From the NCBI RefSeq assembly GCF_004361735.1, contig NZ_SNVV01000002.1, forward strand, positions 1 to 64,000: 64,000 nt of DNA, read 5' to 3'. The stretch is from Azoarcus indigens. GTDB lineage: Bacteria > Pseudomonadota > Gammaproteobacteria > Burkholderiales > Rhodocyclaceae. Each line of letters begins with the position of its first letter. Position 1 is the first letter of the stretch. The translations under genes were made by a program, and so were the position numbers. Below, piece by piece: positions 7,875 to 19,100 of the stretch. The notes under the pieces were generated by a model. That model did no database searches. It was not told where the DNA came from and saw only the letters and a list, made by a program, of their open reading frames with translations.

Positions 7875-8351
7875 TCATTGCGCCGGCGGCATGCCCAGCG
7901 CCTCGCGGGCGCGCTGTTTGGCGGCGATGTAGTCGCCGTGCTTGAGGTAGAGCAGGTCGGCGATCTTGCGCAGCAGGTGCTGCTCGTGGTGGCTGAGGTG
8001 GCCATCGGCGAAGGCCACCCGCCACAGGTATTCGACGATGCGCACCTTCTCGGCGGCGTCGTAGCCCTTGTTGAGCTGGGAGGTGAAGGCGTAGAAATCC
8101 GGCGCCTCGCTGGCCTTCTCGCCGGCCAGCTCCAGCAGGCGTTCGAGTTCGTCGTCGCTGAGGCCGAACTGCTCGCGCAGCACCGCCACGGTGGTCTCGC
8201 GCTCGGCGCGGTCTATGGTGGCGTCGGTGCGCATCACCTCGATCAGCAGCACTGCGGTGGCCAGTTGCAGGGTGTGCTCGGAGGGGCCGCCCTGGTCGCG
8301 GGCAGGCGTTTCGGTGAGGCTGGCGAAGAGTTCCTTGAGGTTGCGTAGCAT
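7875..8351 (-). CDS. TerB-like (tellurite resistance/DjlA N-terminal type) protein
   Basis: A 158-residue soluble, all-helical protein starting MLRNLKELFASL. The pattern LATAVLLIEVMRTDATIDRAE...VLREQFGLSDDEL...RIVEYLWRVAFADGHLSHHEQHLLRKIADLL matches the TerB fold, with paired acidic DxxxxxxE/DGxxxxxE metal-binding-like motifs. No signal peptide or membrane segment is seen. TerB-like proteins are linked to stress or membrane-associated complexes, but the single-domain stand-alone versions have no settled function. There is no ter operon around it. The gene lies between the broken regulator and a histidine kinase gene on the same strand. Confidence 0.8.
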   Translation of the reverse strand: MLRNLKELFASLTETPARDQGGPSEHTLQLATAVLLIEVMRTDATIDRAERETTVAVLREQFGLSDDELERLLELAGEKASEAPDFYAFTSQLNKGYDAAEKVRIVEYLWRVAFADGHLSHHEQHLLRKIADLLYLKHGDYIAAKQRAREALGMPPAQ

Positions 8352-8450
8352 CGTTTTCCGTTGGGGGCTGTGGGGGAGGAGGCGCCGGCGGGGAAGGGCC
8401 GGCGGCGTTCGATAGACCGCGCCACCCCGGCGTGAGGTTCCCGGCGCGGC

Positions 8451-10505
8451 TCAGTGCGCGGCCGGCGCGGCCAGCGGCAGCCGCAGGGTGAAGGTGGTGC
8501 CGGCGCCGGGCTGGCTTTCCAGGGTGATGCTGCCGCCCAGCCGGCCGACGATGCGCTTCACCAGGTACAGCCCCAGCCCGGCGCCGGCGGTGCCGCCGGC
8601 GTTGCGGCCGCGCACGAACTTGAGGAAGACGTTGGCCTGCTCAGCTTCCGGGATGCCGGGGCCGGCATCGGTGACGCTGATCTCCACCGTGCTGTCGCCA
8701 TTGGCGATGCGCAGGCCCACCTTGGCGCCGGCCGGTGAATACTTGAGGGCGTTGGTGACTAGGTTGTCCACCACGATGCGCAGGTAGCTGCGGTCGCTGG
8801 TGAGGGTTTCCGGCGCGCCGGCGAGTTCCACCTCCACCCGCTCGCGCTGCGGGTCGATGGCGTCCAGCGAGTCGGCGACGAAGCGGTCCACCGGGAAGGT
8901 GCTGGGCTGCAGCTCGCGCTCCTCCATCAGGATGCGTTCGTTGCTGAGGAAGCGTTCGATGAGGTCGGCCATGCGGTCGGAGGCGGCCTGGATCTTGTCC
9001 ACCCGGCGCAGGTTGTCCGGCGAGAGGTTAGCCTGGGTGCCGCGCAGCATGTAGCTGCTGGCGTCGATGATGGCGAGCGGGGTGCGGAACTCGTGCGACA
9101 CCATCATCAGGAACTCATGCTGTTCCTCGCGCGCCTGGCGCTCCACCTGCAGCGCGGTTTCCACCCGGTTCTTGCTCTCGCGCAGCGCCTGCTCGGTAGC
9201 CAGGCGGTGGGCGATTTCCTCGTTCAGCTCGCGGGTGCGCACCCGCACCCGGCGCTCCAGCGTCGCCTCCGCCGACAGCGCCGCCTCCAGCGCTGCGCGC
9301 TGCGCTTCCCTGTGTTCCACCTGGAGGTCGTGGAAGCGCTTGGCGAAGCCGATGCTGAGCAGCAGCAGGTGGATGGCGGCGCCGACGATGTAGCCATGCT
9401 CCAACAGCGGATGGCTGGGCAGCAGGCCGAGGTTCATCAGCAGGCGGCCGTAGATGGCGCCGTAGAGGATGGCGAAGGCGAAGAGATAGAGCCCGGCCAT
9501 CGGTACCCGCCGCACCGCCAGCCGCACCGCCGCGCTCAGCATGAAGGTGATGCTGAGCACCGCGCCGGCCTGTATCACCGGCATGACCCGGCCGAACTCG
9601 CCGAGGGCGAAGCCAATGCAGCCCAGCGCCGCCGCGGTCCAGGAGCTGTACTCGTAGATGCGCGCGGCATTGGGGAAGTAGTTGCGCATGTTGAGCAGAC
9701 GCACGCCGAAGGAGGCGCCGGCGGCGAGCGAGAGGGCGATGGAGATGCCCAGCAGGGCGTCGCCGGTGTCCGCCAGGTCTACCCGGAAGAAGGGGGTGGA
9801 CAGCCCCAGGCTGTGGATCACCGAATACGCGCTGGGCAGCGCATAAGCCAGGTACCAGCCGATGGCCGGGTTGCGGGTGTAATACCAGACGAAGCTGGCG
9901 GCCAGGCACAGCGCCAGCGCGATGCCGACGAAGGTGCCCAGCAGGCCGGAGATGGTGCTGCTGGAGTCCAGCAGCGCCAGCGGCTCCCATAGCCGCAGAT
10001 GCACCGCCAGCGAATTGCGCGAGGCCAGCCGCAGGTAGAGCGTGGGTGGCGCACCGTCGAGCAGGCCGTCTTCCAGTTCGATCTGGAACACCGGGTTGCG
10101 CAGGCGGTAGGGATATTCATCCGCCGGCACGTTCTCGCCCCGGCGCAGCTCGCGGAAGCCGCCTTCCGCCAGCGGCAGGTAGAGGCGGGCGTCGTCCACC
10201 AGCGGGAAATCCACCTCCAGCAGCAGCAGCCGGGGCAGTTCCTCTATGCCGTCCAGGCGCAGGCGCAGCCACACCGCGTCCGGGATGTAGCCAAGGTTGA
10301 AGGTGGGCGAGGTGGGGCGCAGCGCGGCAGGCTGGCGCGCCACTTCCTCCACGCTGAGTTGGCCGGTGGGGTCACGCAGGATCTCGATATGCCCGTCCAG
10401 CGGGATCTGCCCGGCGCGTTCCCCCGGCGCCGCGAGGCTGGCGCCGCCGGGCAGGGTGGCGAGCAGGCAGAACAGCATCAGGAAACGGAGCAGGGCGGAG
10501 GGCAT
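8451..10505 (-). CDS. 7TMR-DISM sensor histidine kinase
   Basis: A 684-residue protein starting MPSALLRFLML with a signal peptide ending near SLAAPG. Residues up to about 190 form a periplasmic 7TMR-DISM extracellular domain (QPAALRPTSPTFNLGYIPDAVWLRLRL). About seven membrane helices follow, then a coiled coil (about 400-460). The H-box SHEFRTPL has the phospho-accepting His near 471. The ATPase domain shows an N-box (DNLVTNALKYS), G1 (DAGPGIPEAE) and G2 (GAGLGLYLVKRI). DISM domains often sense sugars or other small ligands; the signal here is unknown. The gene is divergent from an OmpR-type regulator 172 bp away, its probable partner. Confidence 0.9.
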   Translation of the reverse strand: MPSALLRFLMLFCLLATLPGGASLAAPGERAGQIPLDGHIEILRDPTGQLSVEEVARQPAALRPTSPTFNLGYIPDAVWLRLRLDGIEELPRLLLLEVDFPLVDDARLYLPLAEGGFRELRRGENVPADEYPYRLRNPVFQIELEDGLLDGAPPTLYLRLASRNSLAVHLRLWEPLALLDSSSTISGLLGTFVGIALALCLAASFVWYYTRNPAIGWYLAYALPSAYSVIHSLGLSTPFFRVDLADTGDALLGISIALSLAAGASFGVRLLNMRNYFPNAARIYEYSSWTAAALGCIGFALGEFGRVMPVIQAGAVLSITFMLSAAVRLAVRRVPMAGLYLFAFAILYGAIYGRLLMNLGLLPSHPLLEHGYIVGAAIHLLLLSIGFAKRFHDLQVEHREAQRAALEAALSAEATLERRVRVRTRELNEEIAHRLATEQALRESKNRVETALQVERQAREEQHEFLMMVSHEFRTPLAIIDASSYMLRGTQANLSPDNLRRVDKIQAASDRMADLIERFLSNERILMEERELQPSTFPVDRFVADSLDAIDPQRERVEVELAGAPETLTSDRSYLRIVVDNLVTNALKYSPAGAKVGLRIANGDSTVEISVTDAGPGIPEAEQANVFLKFVRGRNAGGTAGAGLGLYLVKRIVGRLGGSITLESQPGAGTTFTLRLPLAAPAAH

Positions 10506-10677
10506 CGTCGGTGGAGGGCGGGGTGCGCGACGGTGGTAGGGGACGAAAGAAGACGGGGAAAAGGAGCCGGGAAGGACGCCGAAGGCGCGCGGTGGCCGGG
10601 CGGAATGGCCGTCCGTCGCCGCAGGGCAGGTATTATCGGCCGAGAAACCACGATTACTACAAGGAAGACACCTGCCC

Positions 10678-11343
10678 ATGGCTTTGCTTGCGCTGCTGGA
10701 GGACGAAACCGATCTCCGTGAAGAGCTCGAGGCCCATTTGTCCGCTTCCGGCCACACCGTGCTCACTGCCGGCTCCATTGCCGACTTCGAGCTGGCGGCT
10801 GCCGGCGCCCGGCTGGACATCGCGATCATCGATCGCGGGCTGCCCGACGGCGACGGCATTGCCGTGGCCGAATCCCTGCGCCGCAACTCGCCCACCACCG
10901 GCATCATCCTGCTCACCGCCCGCGGCTCGGTGGACGACAAGATCGCCGGCCTGCAGGGCGGAGCGGACCACTACCTGGTGAAGCCGGTGAAGCTGCCGGA
11001 ACTGAGCGCCCACGTGGCTGCGCTGCTGCGCCGCCTGCCGGCCGGCTGGCGGCTGGTGGCGCACGAATGTTGCCTGTACGCGCCGGACAACGCCAAGCTG
11101 GTGCTCTCCAACCGCGAATTCGATTTCCTCGCGCTGCTCGCCCGCGGCGGCAGCCGTGTGGTGACCCGCCGCGAAGTGGTGGAAGCCTTCGGCGAGGACT
11201 GGTTCTCCTACGACCTGCGCCGCCTCGACACCCTGGTGAGCCGCCTGCGCCGCCGCTGCCGCGAGGAGGCCGGCCACGAACTGCCCATCCGCACCGAGCA
11301 CGGCCGCGGCTATCTCACCGCCGAACTCATCGAAAGCGTTTGA
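10678..11343 (+). CDS. OmpR/PhoB-family response regulator
   Basis: A 221-residue two-domain regulator. The receiver domain has acidic residues at 8-9 (LLEDET), the phospho-acceptor Asp52 (AIIDRGLPDGDG), a Thr at about 80 and Lys102 (YLVKPVKLPEL). The C-terminal winged helix (about 130-215) carries LSNREFDFLALLARGGSRVVTRREV and a recognition helix near RLDTLVSRLRRRC, ending in the family wing RTEHGRGYLTA. Divergence from the DISM kinase gene suggests a two-component pair. The two-partner secretion operon that follows 175 bp downstream on the same strand is one possible target, by position only. Confidence 0.92.
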   Translation: MALLALLEDETDLREELEAHLSASGHTVLTAGSIADFELAAAGARLDIAIIDRGLPDGDGIAVAESLRRNSPTTGIILLTARGSVDDKIAGLQGGADHYLVKPVKLPELSAHVAALLRRLPAGWRLVAHECCLYAPDNAKLVLSNREFDFLALLARGGSRVVTRREVVEAFGEDWFSYDLRRLDTLVSRLRRRCREEAGHELPIRTEHGRGYLTAELIESV

Positions 11344-11517
11344 AGGCGGATCTCCCCCTCCCACTTTGTTTACGTTGCTGCTCGATTTAGCACGCCTCAT
11401 GTAAGGAGTTGACAGCTTTTCGCCCCGACCCGCTTCCTACAATCGCCCACCGTTTGTTAACAATCTCCTGAATCCTGCCTCTTGCCCGGCGGATCGGGAA
11501 AGGGCGAGAGGTTCGTT

Positions 11518-13170
11518 GTGAAGCAAAAGTCGAGGAGTGTGGGATGTCGCCTGGGTGTGCTGGCTGCGGCGCTCGGTAGCCTGGGAGCTGGCCTGGCGCA
11601 GGCGCAAACGACGCTGACGCCCGGCGCGATCATGGAAACGGTGCCCAAGGAGGCGCCGCAGATTCCCCAGCCGCGACGCGATGCGCCGGTGCAGGTGACG
11701 CCGGCCGAAGGCGCCCGCAACCTCGATCCGAACGCGCCGCGCTTCGCGGTGAACAGCTTCAGGATCACCGGCAACTCCGCCATCGACGCCGCCGAACTCC
11801 AGGGCGTGATCGCCGAGCGCGTCGGCAAGTCCTACAACCTCTTCGAACTGCAGAAGGTGGCCGACGAACTGACCGCCTACTACCGCCAGCGCGGCTACCC
11901 GGTCGCCCGCGCGGTGCTGCCGGCGCAGAAGGTGGAAGGCGGCGCGGTGACCATAGAGATCATCGAAGGCCGTGCCGATTCGGTCACCTTCGAAGGCAAC
12001 GAAACCTACAGCGAATCCCTGCTGCAACGCTGGGCCGCGCCGCTGATCGGCAAGCCGGTGAAGCTGGACGCGGTGGAAGAGCGCATGCTCGCCATCGACG
12101 ACCTGCCGGGCGTGAGCGCCTCCGCGGTGCTCACCCAGGGCGCCCTCTACGGCGGCACCAACCTGGCGGTGCAGGTGGACGACAAGCCGGTGGAAGGCCA
12201 GGTCAGCCTGAACAACTACGGCCGCAAGGAAGTGGGCGAGGGCCGTATCGACGCCAACCTGGCGCTGAACAACCCCTTCGGCATCGGCGACCAGATCGGC
12301 GTGCGCACCAGCTACTCCGACGGCGGCCTGCTGCGCCTGTACGGCGCCAGCTACAGCCTGCCGCTGAACATCTACGGCACCCGCCTGGCGCTCAGCTACA
12401 CCACGGTGGATTACCGCATCGGCGGCGATCTGCGCGACCTCGACCTCAACGGCAAGAGCGAGATCGCCTCCGCCACCGTGCTGCACCCCTTCCTGCGCAG
12501 CCAGCGCGAGAACCTGTTCGGCACCGTGGCGGTACGCAGCTTCTCCGGCCGCCAATACACCGACGACCTGCGCCTGTCCGACAGCGAAGTCACCGTGCTG
12601 GAACTGGGCGTGGCCTGGAACCGCATCCACGACGACTTCAGCTACTCCGCCGCCAGCATGCGGGTGAGCAGCAACTTCCGCGACAGCGACAAGGGCACCC
12701 GCAACGACGCCCACAAATTCAAGATCGAGGGCGAGGCCACCCACCTGATGCCCCTCGCCACCAACTGGGACTTGAAGCTGACCGGGGCCGGCTTGTGGTC
12801 GCCGGATGCGCTGATCGACGCCGAGAAGTTCAGCCTCGGCGGCCCGACCTCGGTGCGCGGCTACCCGGCCGCCGACGTGCTCGGCGACCGCGGCATCTTC
12901 GGCAGCGTGGAAGCGCGCTACCGGGTGAGCCTGGGCACCGCCCCCGGCTTCGTCTCCGCCTTCGTCGATGGCGGCCGCACCGCGCGCAAGTACGCCGCCG
13001 CCGGCACTGCCGAAGCCCGCAACCTCGCCAGCGTCGGCGTCGGCTTCACCATCCAGCCGAGCGAGCATTTCAACGCCCAGATCATGGCCGCCGTGCCCGT
13101 CACGTCGACCGACCCGGGTGACGACCGCAACTACGGTCGTCTCTGGGTGAGCCTCAACGGCGCGTTCTGA
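11518..13170 (+). CDS. Two-partner secretion outer-membrane transporter (TpsB, FhaC/ShlB family)
   Basis: A protein of about 550 residues starting at GTG (VKQKSRSVGCRL) with GAGAGG upstream; a TTG at 11482 would extend it implausibly. A signal peptide ends near GLAQAQ. Two POTRA domains follow (RFAVNSFRITGNSAIDAAELQ and VTIEIIEGRADSVTFEGNE onward), then a 16-strand-type beta barrel. The conserved loop-6 tetrad VRGY occurs in GGPTSVRGYPAAD. These features define the TpsB pore that exports one partner exoprotein across the outer membrane. The partner is encoded 28 bp downstream. A long C-terminal phenylalanine-terminated strand (SLNGAF) gives the usual BAM recognition end. Confidence 0.93.
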   Translation: MKQKSRSVGCRLGVLAAALGSLGAGLAQAQTTLTPGAIMETVPKEAPQIPQPRRDAPVQVTPAEGARNLDPNAPRFAVNSFRITGNSAIDAAELQGVIAERVGKSYNLFELQKVADELTAYYRQRGYPVARAVLPAQKVEGGAVTIEIIEGRADSVTFEGNETYSESLLQRWAAPLIGKPVKLDAVEERMLAIDDLPGVSASAVLTQGALYGGTNLAVQVDDKPVEGQVSLNNYGRKEVGEGRIDANLALNNPFGIGDQIGVRTSYSDGGLLRLYGASYSLPLNIYGTRLALSYTTVDYRIGGDLRDLDLNGKSEIASATVLHPFLRSQRENLFGTVAVRSFSGRQYTDDLRLSDSEVTVLELGVAWNRIHDDFSYSAASMRVSSNFRDSDKGTRNDAHKFKIEGEATHLMPLATNWDLKLTGAGLWSPDALIDAEKFSLGGPTSVRGYPAADVLGDRGIFGSVEARYRVSLGTAPGFVSAFVDGGRTARKYAAAGTAEARNLASVGVGFTIQPSEHFNAQIMAAVPVTSTDPGDDRNYGRLWVSLNGAF

Positions 13171-13198
13171 CGCGCGCACGACCGCAAGGAATTCCGCA

Positions 13199-16100
13199 AT
13201 GAGCACAAACATGCAAAAAGAAACCCACCCGGCCGTCCGCGTCTTTCGCCTGAACCCGGTGACCCAGGCCCTGGCCGGCGTCGCCGCCGCCATCCCGGCG
13301 CTTGCCTTCGCGCAGATGCCCACCGGCGGCAACGTCGTCTCCGGCGGTGCCACCATCACCGCGCCGGACGCCAACCATACCGTCATCCAGCAGACGACCG
13401 GCAAGGCCATCATCAACTGGGACAGCTTCTCCATCGGCCAGAACGGCTACGTGCAGTTCATCCAGCCGGGCAGCAGCGCCATCGCGCTGAACCGGGTGGT
13501 GGGCGCCGATCCGTCCTCCATCCTGGGCAACCTGTCCGCCAACGGCCAGGTCTTCCTGGTGAACCCCAACGGCATTTTCTTCGGCGCTGGCGCGGTGGTT
13601 AACGTGGCCGGCATCGTTGCCACCACGCTGAATATCAGCGACGCCGACTTCCTCGCCGGCAACTACCGCTTCGTCAAGGGCGGCACCGATGCCAAAGTAG
13701 TCAACGCCGGCACCATCAACGCCGGCAACGGCGGCTACGTGGTACTGGCCGGCGACTATGTCTCCAACGCCAGCGGCGGCGTGGTCGATGCCCAGCTGGG
13801 CACCGCACTGCTGGCCTCCGGCAACGCGCTGACGCTGGAGCTGGAAGGCAACAGCCTGGTGCGCTACGCGGTGGATGAAGCCACCGTGGCCCACCTCGCC
13901 GGCGTGGACAACGCCGGCAGCATCCTCGCCAACGGCGGCCGGGTGATCATGACCGCCAAGGTGGCGGGCGACCTCGCCTCCATGGTGGTGAACAACACCG
14001 GCCTGGTGCAGGCCCAGAGCACCGTCGAGCGCGACGGCATCGTCTACTTGGTGGGCGAGGGCGGCAGCGTGGCCAACGCCGGCAAGGTGGACGTCTCCGC
14101 CCAGGCCGGCGCCAAGGGCGGCCATGTAGACATCGTGGCCGATGGCGACATCGTGCATGCCGCCGGCAGCGTGATCGACATCAGCGGCGCCGCCACCGGC
14201 AACTCCAGCGCCGGCAGCGTCTACACCTGGGCCGACGGCACCAACCGTTTCAACAGTGGCGCGACCATCGTCGGCAAGGGCGGTGCGGAAGGCGGCAATG
14301 GCGGCTTCGTCGAGCTGTCCGGCAACAAGGTGGTCTACCGCGGCCTGCTGGATCTGACCGCGGTGGCGGGCACCGCCGGCTGGCTGCTGGTCGATCCGAC
14401 CGAGATCACTATCAAGAGCGGCAGCGGCACCGGCGACGCTGCAACCTTCTACGAAACCGACCTGGAGTCCGCGCTGGCGGGCACCAGCAACGTGGTGCTG
14501 CAGGCCAGCAACACCGGCGCCGGCAACACCGCCTCCATCACCATGGAAGCGCTGAGCGACGGCGAACTCACCGGCACCGGCACCGCTGGCCTGACGCTGG
14601 CGGTGAATGCGCAGAACGGCGCCACCGGCAGCATCACCTTCCAGAACAAGAGCGACACCATCAACATCGGCGGCGACCTGGTGCTGTCCGTCACCGATGG
14701 CAACGCCGTGGGCGCGGGCGCTGGCGTCGGCACCATCGACGTCGGCAATCTGACGTCGAAGAGCAACATCGACCTCACCGCCGGCAGCATCGCCACCCGC
14801 AACCTGACCGTCGCCAACAGCGCGGCGAACGGCAGCAACGCTGCCTACGCGATCAACGCCGACGCCACCACCGGCGACCTGACGGTGGATGGCGACGTTT
14901 CCCTGATCGTCAGCAATACATCCGCCGCGGGCGTCAAGACCTCGGTGGACCTGCAGGCCGCCGGCGCGGTGAACATCACCGGCAACCTGGTTTCCAGCGC
15001 CACCGGCGTGGGCTACTACCACTACAACTACACGACCCCGGGCAGCGCGGCCACCAGCTACTACAGCACCTATGCCGACCGCAGCGATCCCTGGACCCTG
15101 GTCGACCAGGGCGATCACAAGATCGAGAGCTCCCTCAACGTGGCGGCGGGCGGTAACCTGAGCGTCGGCGGCACCACCACGGTGACGGCCACCGACAACA
15201 ACACCGCTTTCACCGGCGGCAACGCAGGCGGCTACTTCCAGACCGCGACCTCGACCACGCACAACTTCTGGCGCCCGACGGCGGCCACCGCCACCGCCAA
15301 CGTGACCGCCGGCGGCGACGTCAGCCTGGGTGGCCTGACCACGGTGAAGGCCGACGGCTACGCCACCGCCTCCTACGGCGAGGTCGAGTCCTGGAACGAC
15401 ATGGTGTTGCAGTACAACTACACCACGCGCACCCAGACCGTCTCCACCGGTTGCAACCCCACTTGCACTTCTTACGACACCACGATCAACAACGTAAAAG
15501 GTTCTGCGACCGGGCAGTACGTATGGAGCTTCAATTACAACGATCCTCCGCTGAACGCCAGCTACTCGCCGTATCCCAATAACCAGACCGACAGCCATGG
15601 CGACAGTGCCTCCACCCAGCTCGGCTACAGCGGGCAGACGGGCGTTACCGCGTCGCTGAATGTGAACGCGGGCGGCAGCGTCACCACCAACGGCCTGGAC
15701 GTCGCCATCGTCAATCGCTCCAGCACCGGCTCCACCTCGTACTCCGACGCCAACTGGGGCCACCAGGACTCCAGCAACGTCGGCGCGACCGTCAGCGGCG
15801 CGCGCGAGGTCAATTACAGCGACAGCTTCAGCAGGAGCTGGGCCGCCGCCCGTTCCACCGCCACCACCACCATCAGCTCCGGCGACAACCAGGCGGTGAC
15901 GCTGAACGGCAACAGCAACACCTCCGCCAGCTTCACCGAGTTCACTCCGCTGAACACCGCGCTGGCCGGCGCCACCATGACCGTCACTGCCGGCCAGAAC
16001 GGCGGCAACAGCGGTAGCGGCAACATCAACGTCAACGGCAACGTGACGGTGAGCGGCGGCGACAGCACCAATCCGGTGGCGCTCACCCTGACCAGTCTGG

Positions 16101-19100
16101 ACGGCAACGTCGTGCAGGCCCCCGGTACCAGCATCACGGTGAACAACAGCTACACCGCCGGCGATGCCGATGCCACGCTGGAAGCCTCCGCCGGCAGCCT
16201 GCTGCTGCAGAGCATCAGCGTCGCCGCCGGCCACAATGCACAGCTCACCGGTACCGCGCTGGACGACATCACCGTGGCCGGCACGCTGACCGCCCATGAA
16301 GCCGCCGGCACCAACAACTCGCTGAGCCGCATTGCACTGCAGACGACCGATGGCGACATCACGCTGGAAGACGCGGTGCGCTCCGAGTCGGCTGTGTCCG
16401 CGGTGATCGATGTCGATGCGGGGCGTGACCTCACCGTCAACGGCGCGACCAGCGCGGTGGCGGACGGCGCCGGCAACACCAGCGACTGGTCCAGCACCAA
16501 CGCCTCCATCACCTTCGCCAGCGGCGGCGACATGACCATCAACGGCACCACCACCGTGGATGTGGATGCCGCCAGCTACGGGCATCTCGGCCCCTACTAC
16601 CCGTACTACAACTACCCCTACACCACCATCACCAGTGGCGTCATCCAGATGTCGAGCGGCGGCGACCTCCTGCTGAACAACACGGTGACGGCGACGGCGA
16701 ACAGCGTCGGCTACAACGGCACCTCCAACGGCGCCTACACCGGCAACGCCACCACCAGCATCACCATCAGCAGCGACGGCAACCTCACCGTCAACGACGT
16801 CATCAGCGCCACCTCCGGCAGCACCAGCAACGCGACCGCTGTCGGTGGCGACAATTTCGGCAGCACCAGCGCCTCCGTCCAGCTCTCCAGCGACGGCGCC
16901 ACCGAGATCAACGCGGTGGTCCGCAGCGATGCGACCAGCATCACCAACCAGGCCAGCGCCACCACCGTGGTGGGCGGCGGCAACCTGCTGACGCTGAATG
17001 AAGACGTGCTGGCGACCGGCGTGTCCGCCGCCACCGTCACGCTGAACAGCACCAATGCCGGCGGCGAGATCGTGCAACTCGCCGGCAAGACGGCGCGCGC
17101 CCAGGCTGCCTCCGCGACCGCCAACGTGAACACCGCGGCGACCGGCTCGGTGGATCTGCGCAGCGTGCAGGCGCTGGGCGGCACCAGTGCCAACCTGGCG
17201 ATGAACGTGGGCTCCGGCACGGTGGACGTCCTCACCAGCACCGCCTCCGCGGGCACCGCCACTGCCACGCTGACCACCCAGGACGCCGATGGCACGCTGA
17301 CCCTGGCCGATTCCCTGACGGTGACCGGCAACAGGACTACCGCCGGCGAAAGCGCCGCGCTGGTGGTGAATGCTGCCGGTGGTCTGGATGCCTCCAGCGC
17401 CGTCATCGCCGTCAGCAACAATTCGACCACGGCGAGCACCGCCGCCCGGGCCCAGATCACGGCCGGCGGCTCTGTGACCCTGGACGACATCACGGTGACG
17501 ACCGCGGGCGCCACCGGCTCCGGCTCCACCGCCGGCCTCATCCTGAGCGCCGGCGATGCCACGGTGACCGACTTCACCGTCAGCTCCGACCATGGCGCGG
17601 CCTCGGCCAGCTTCACCACCACCAGTGGCGATCTGACGCTGAATGGCATCGGCCGCGTCTACGGCAACGGCGTGGGTACCTTCGCCGGGCTGTCCGCCAG
17701 CGTGGCCGGCGACCTCGACACCTCCGCGGCTTCCCTGGAGGTGCGTAACCAGAGCACGCTGTCGTCCGCCCATGCGAACGCAACGCTGGCCGCCACCGGC
17801 ACCGCAACCATCAGCGACCTCAGCGTTAGCAGTGACGGCACGAACGGCGCCGTCACCGTCAACCTGTCCGGCGCGGATGGACTGACGGTGAGCGGCGAAG
17901 TGACCGCCACCTCGCTCGCCACCGGCGGCACCGCCACCGTCTCCCTCGGCTCCGCCGACGGCAGCGTGAACGTGCTCGCGGATGCACTGGTGCTGGCCAA
18001 CAGCCACGGCTTTGCTTCCCTGTCCAGCGGCTCGGCCACGGGCGGCGTGCTCGATGGCGTGCTGTGGGCGAACTCGACCAACAACGGCGCCCTGCTCTCG
18101 GTCGAAGCGGATGGCGGCACGCTTTCGCAGGGCGCGGCCGGCGCGCTGCGCGCCGAAAGCGCCACCGTTAGCCTGCTGGAGGTGCACGCCGGCGACAGCG
18201 TGCTCGATCTGAATGGCACGCTCCGGGCGGTGGCCGCCAGCGGCTCCGCCACGCTGGACCTGATCGGCGCTTCCGGCAGCGTGGGCGGCTTCGAAGTCAG
18301 CAGCGCTTCCGGCACTGCTTCCGCCTTCATCAGCGGCAACAATGCCGCCGGCACGCTGGTGCTGGATGGTTCCGGCACGGTGAGCGGCAACAGCGCCAGC
18401 AGCACCGGCGCCCTGCTGTCGATCGCCACCGTGGGCGCGCTCGACGCCAGCGCCGCCACGCTGAACGTCGCCAACACCGGCACCAGCAATGGTGCGGGTG
18501 TGAGCATGGCGGTGGATGCGAATGGCAACGTCGCGCTGGGGCAGGTGGATCTGGCTGCCGCTGGCGCCAACGGCCTCGCCGAGCTCACGGTCATCAGCAA
18601 CGCCGGCAACGTCAGCTTCGTCGATGAAGTCAATGTCACCGGTAACGGTACCGCCAGCAACACGGTGGTAGAAGTCACCGCCGCCGGCAACCTGCTGGTT
18701 GGCAACGGCGCCGGGATCAGCGCCAGCGCGCCCACCGGCAATGCTTCGGTGACGCTGGCCGCCGGTGGCAACGCCACCATCAATGGCGATGTAGAGGCGA
18801 ATGCCCTCGCCAGCGCGGAGGTAAGCATCACTGGCACCACGGGGGTGGCGCAGGGCGCCGCCAGCAGCATCGTCGCCGACGGCGACATCGGCTCTGTGAC
18901 CCTCAGCGGTGCCGGTGTGCAGGTTGCCGGCCTGGTCAAGGCGGCGGCACTGTCGGGCAGCGCCGAGGTGACTCTGGTGCCGCAGGGCGGCGACATCACG
19001 GTCGCCCAGGGTGGCCAGCTGCTCGCCACTTCTTCCACCGGCGGTGCATTCGTGACGCTGGACGATGCCAACCGGCTGACGCTCAACGGCGCGGTGCAAG

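Noticed and set aside
11419-11453. TTGACA and TACAAT as a promoter for the tpsBA operon
   Set aside because: The two hexamers are 23 bp apart, too far for a normal sigma-70 promoter; the true promoter is unclear.
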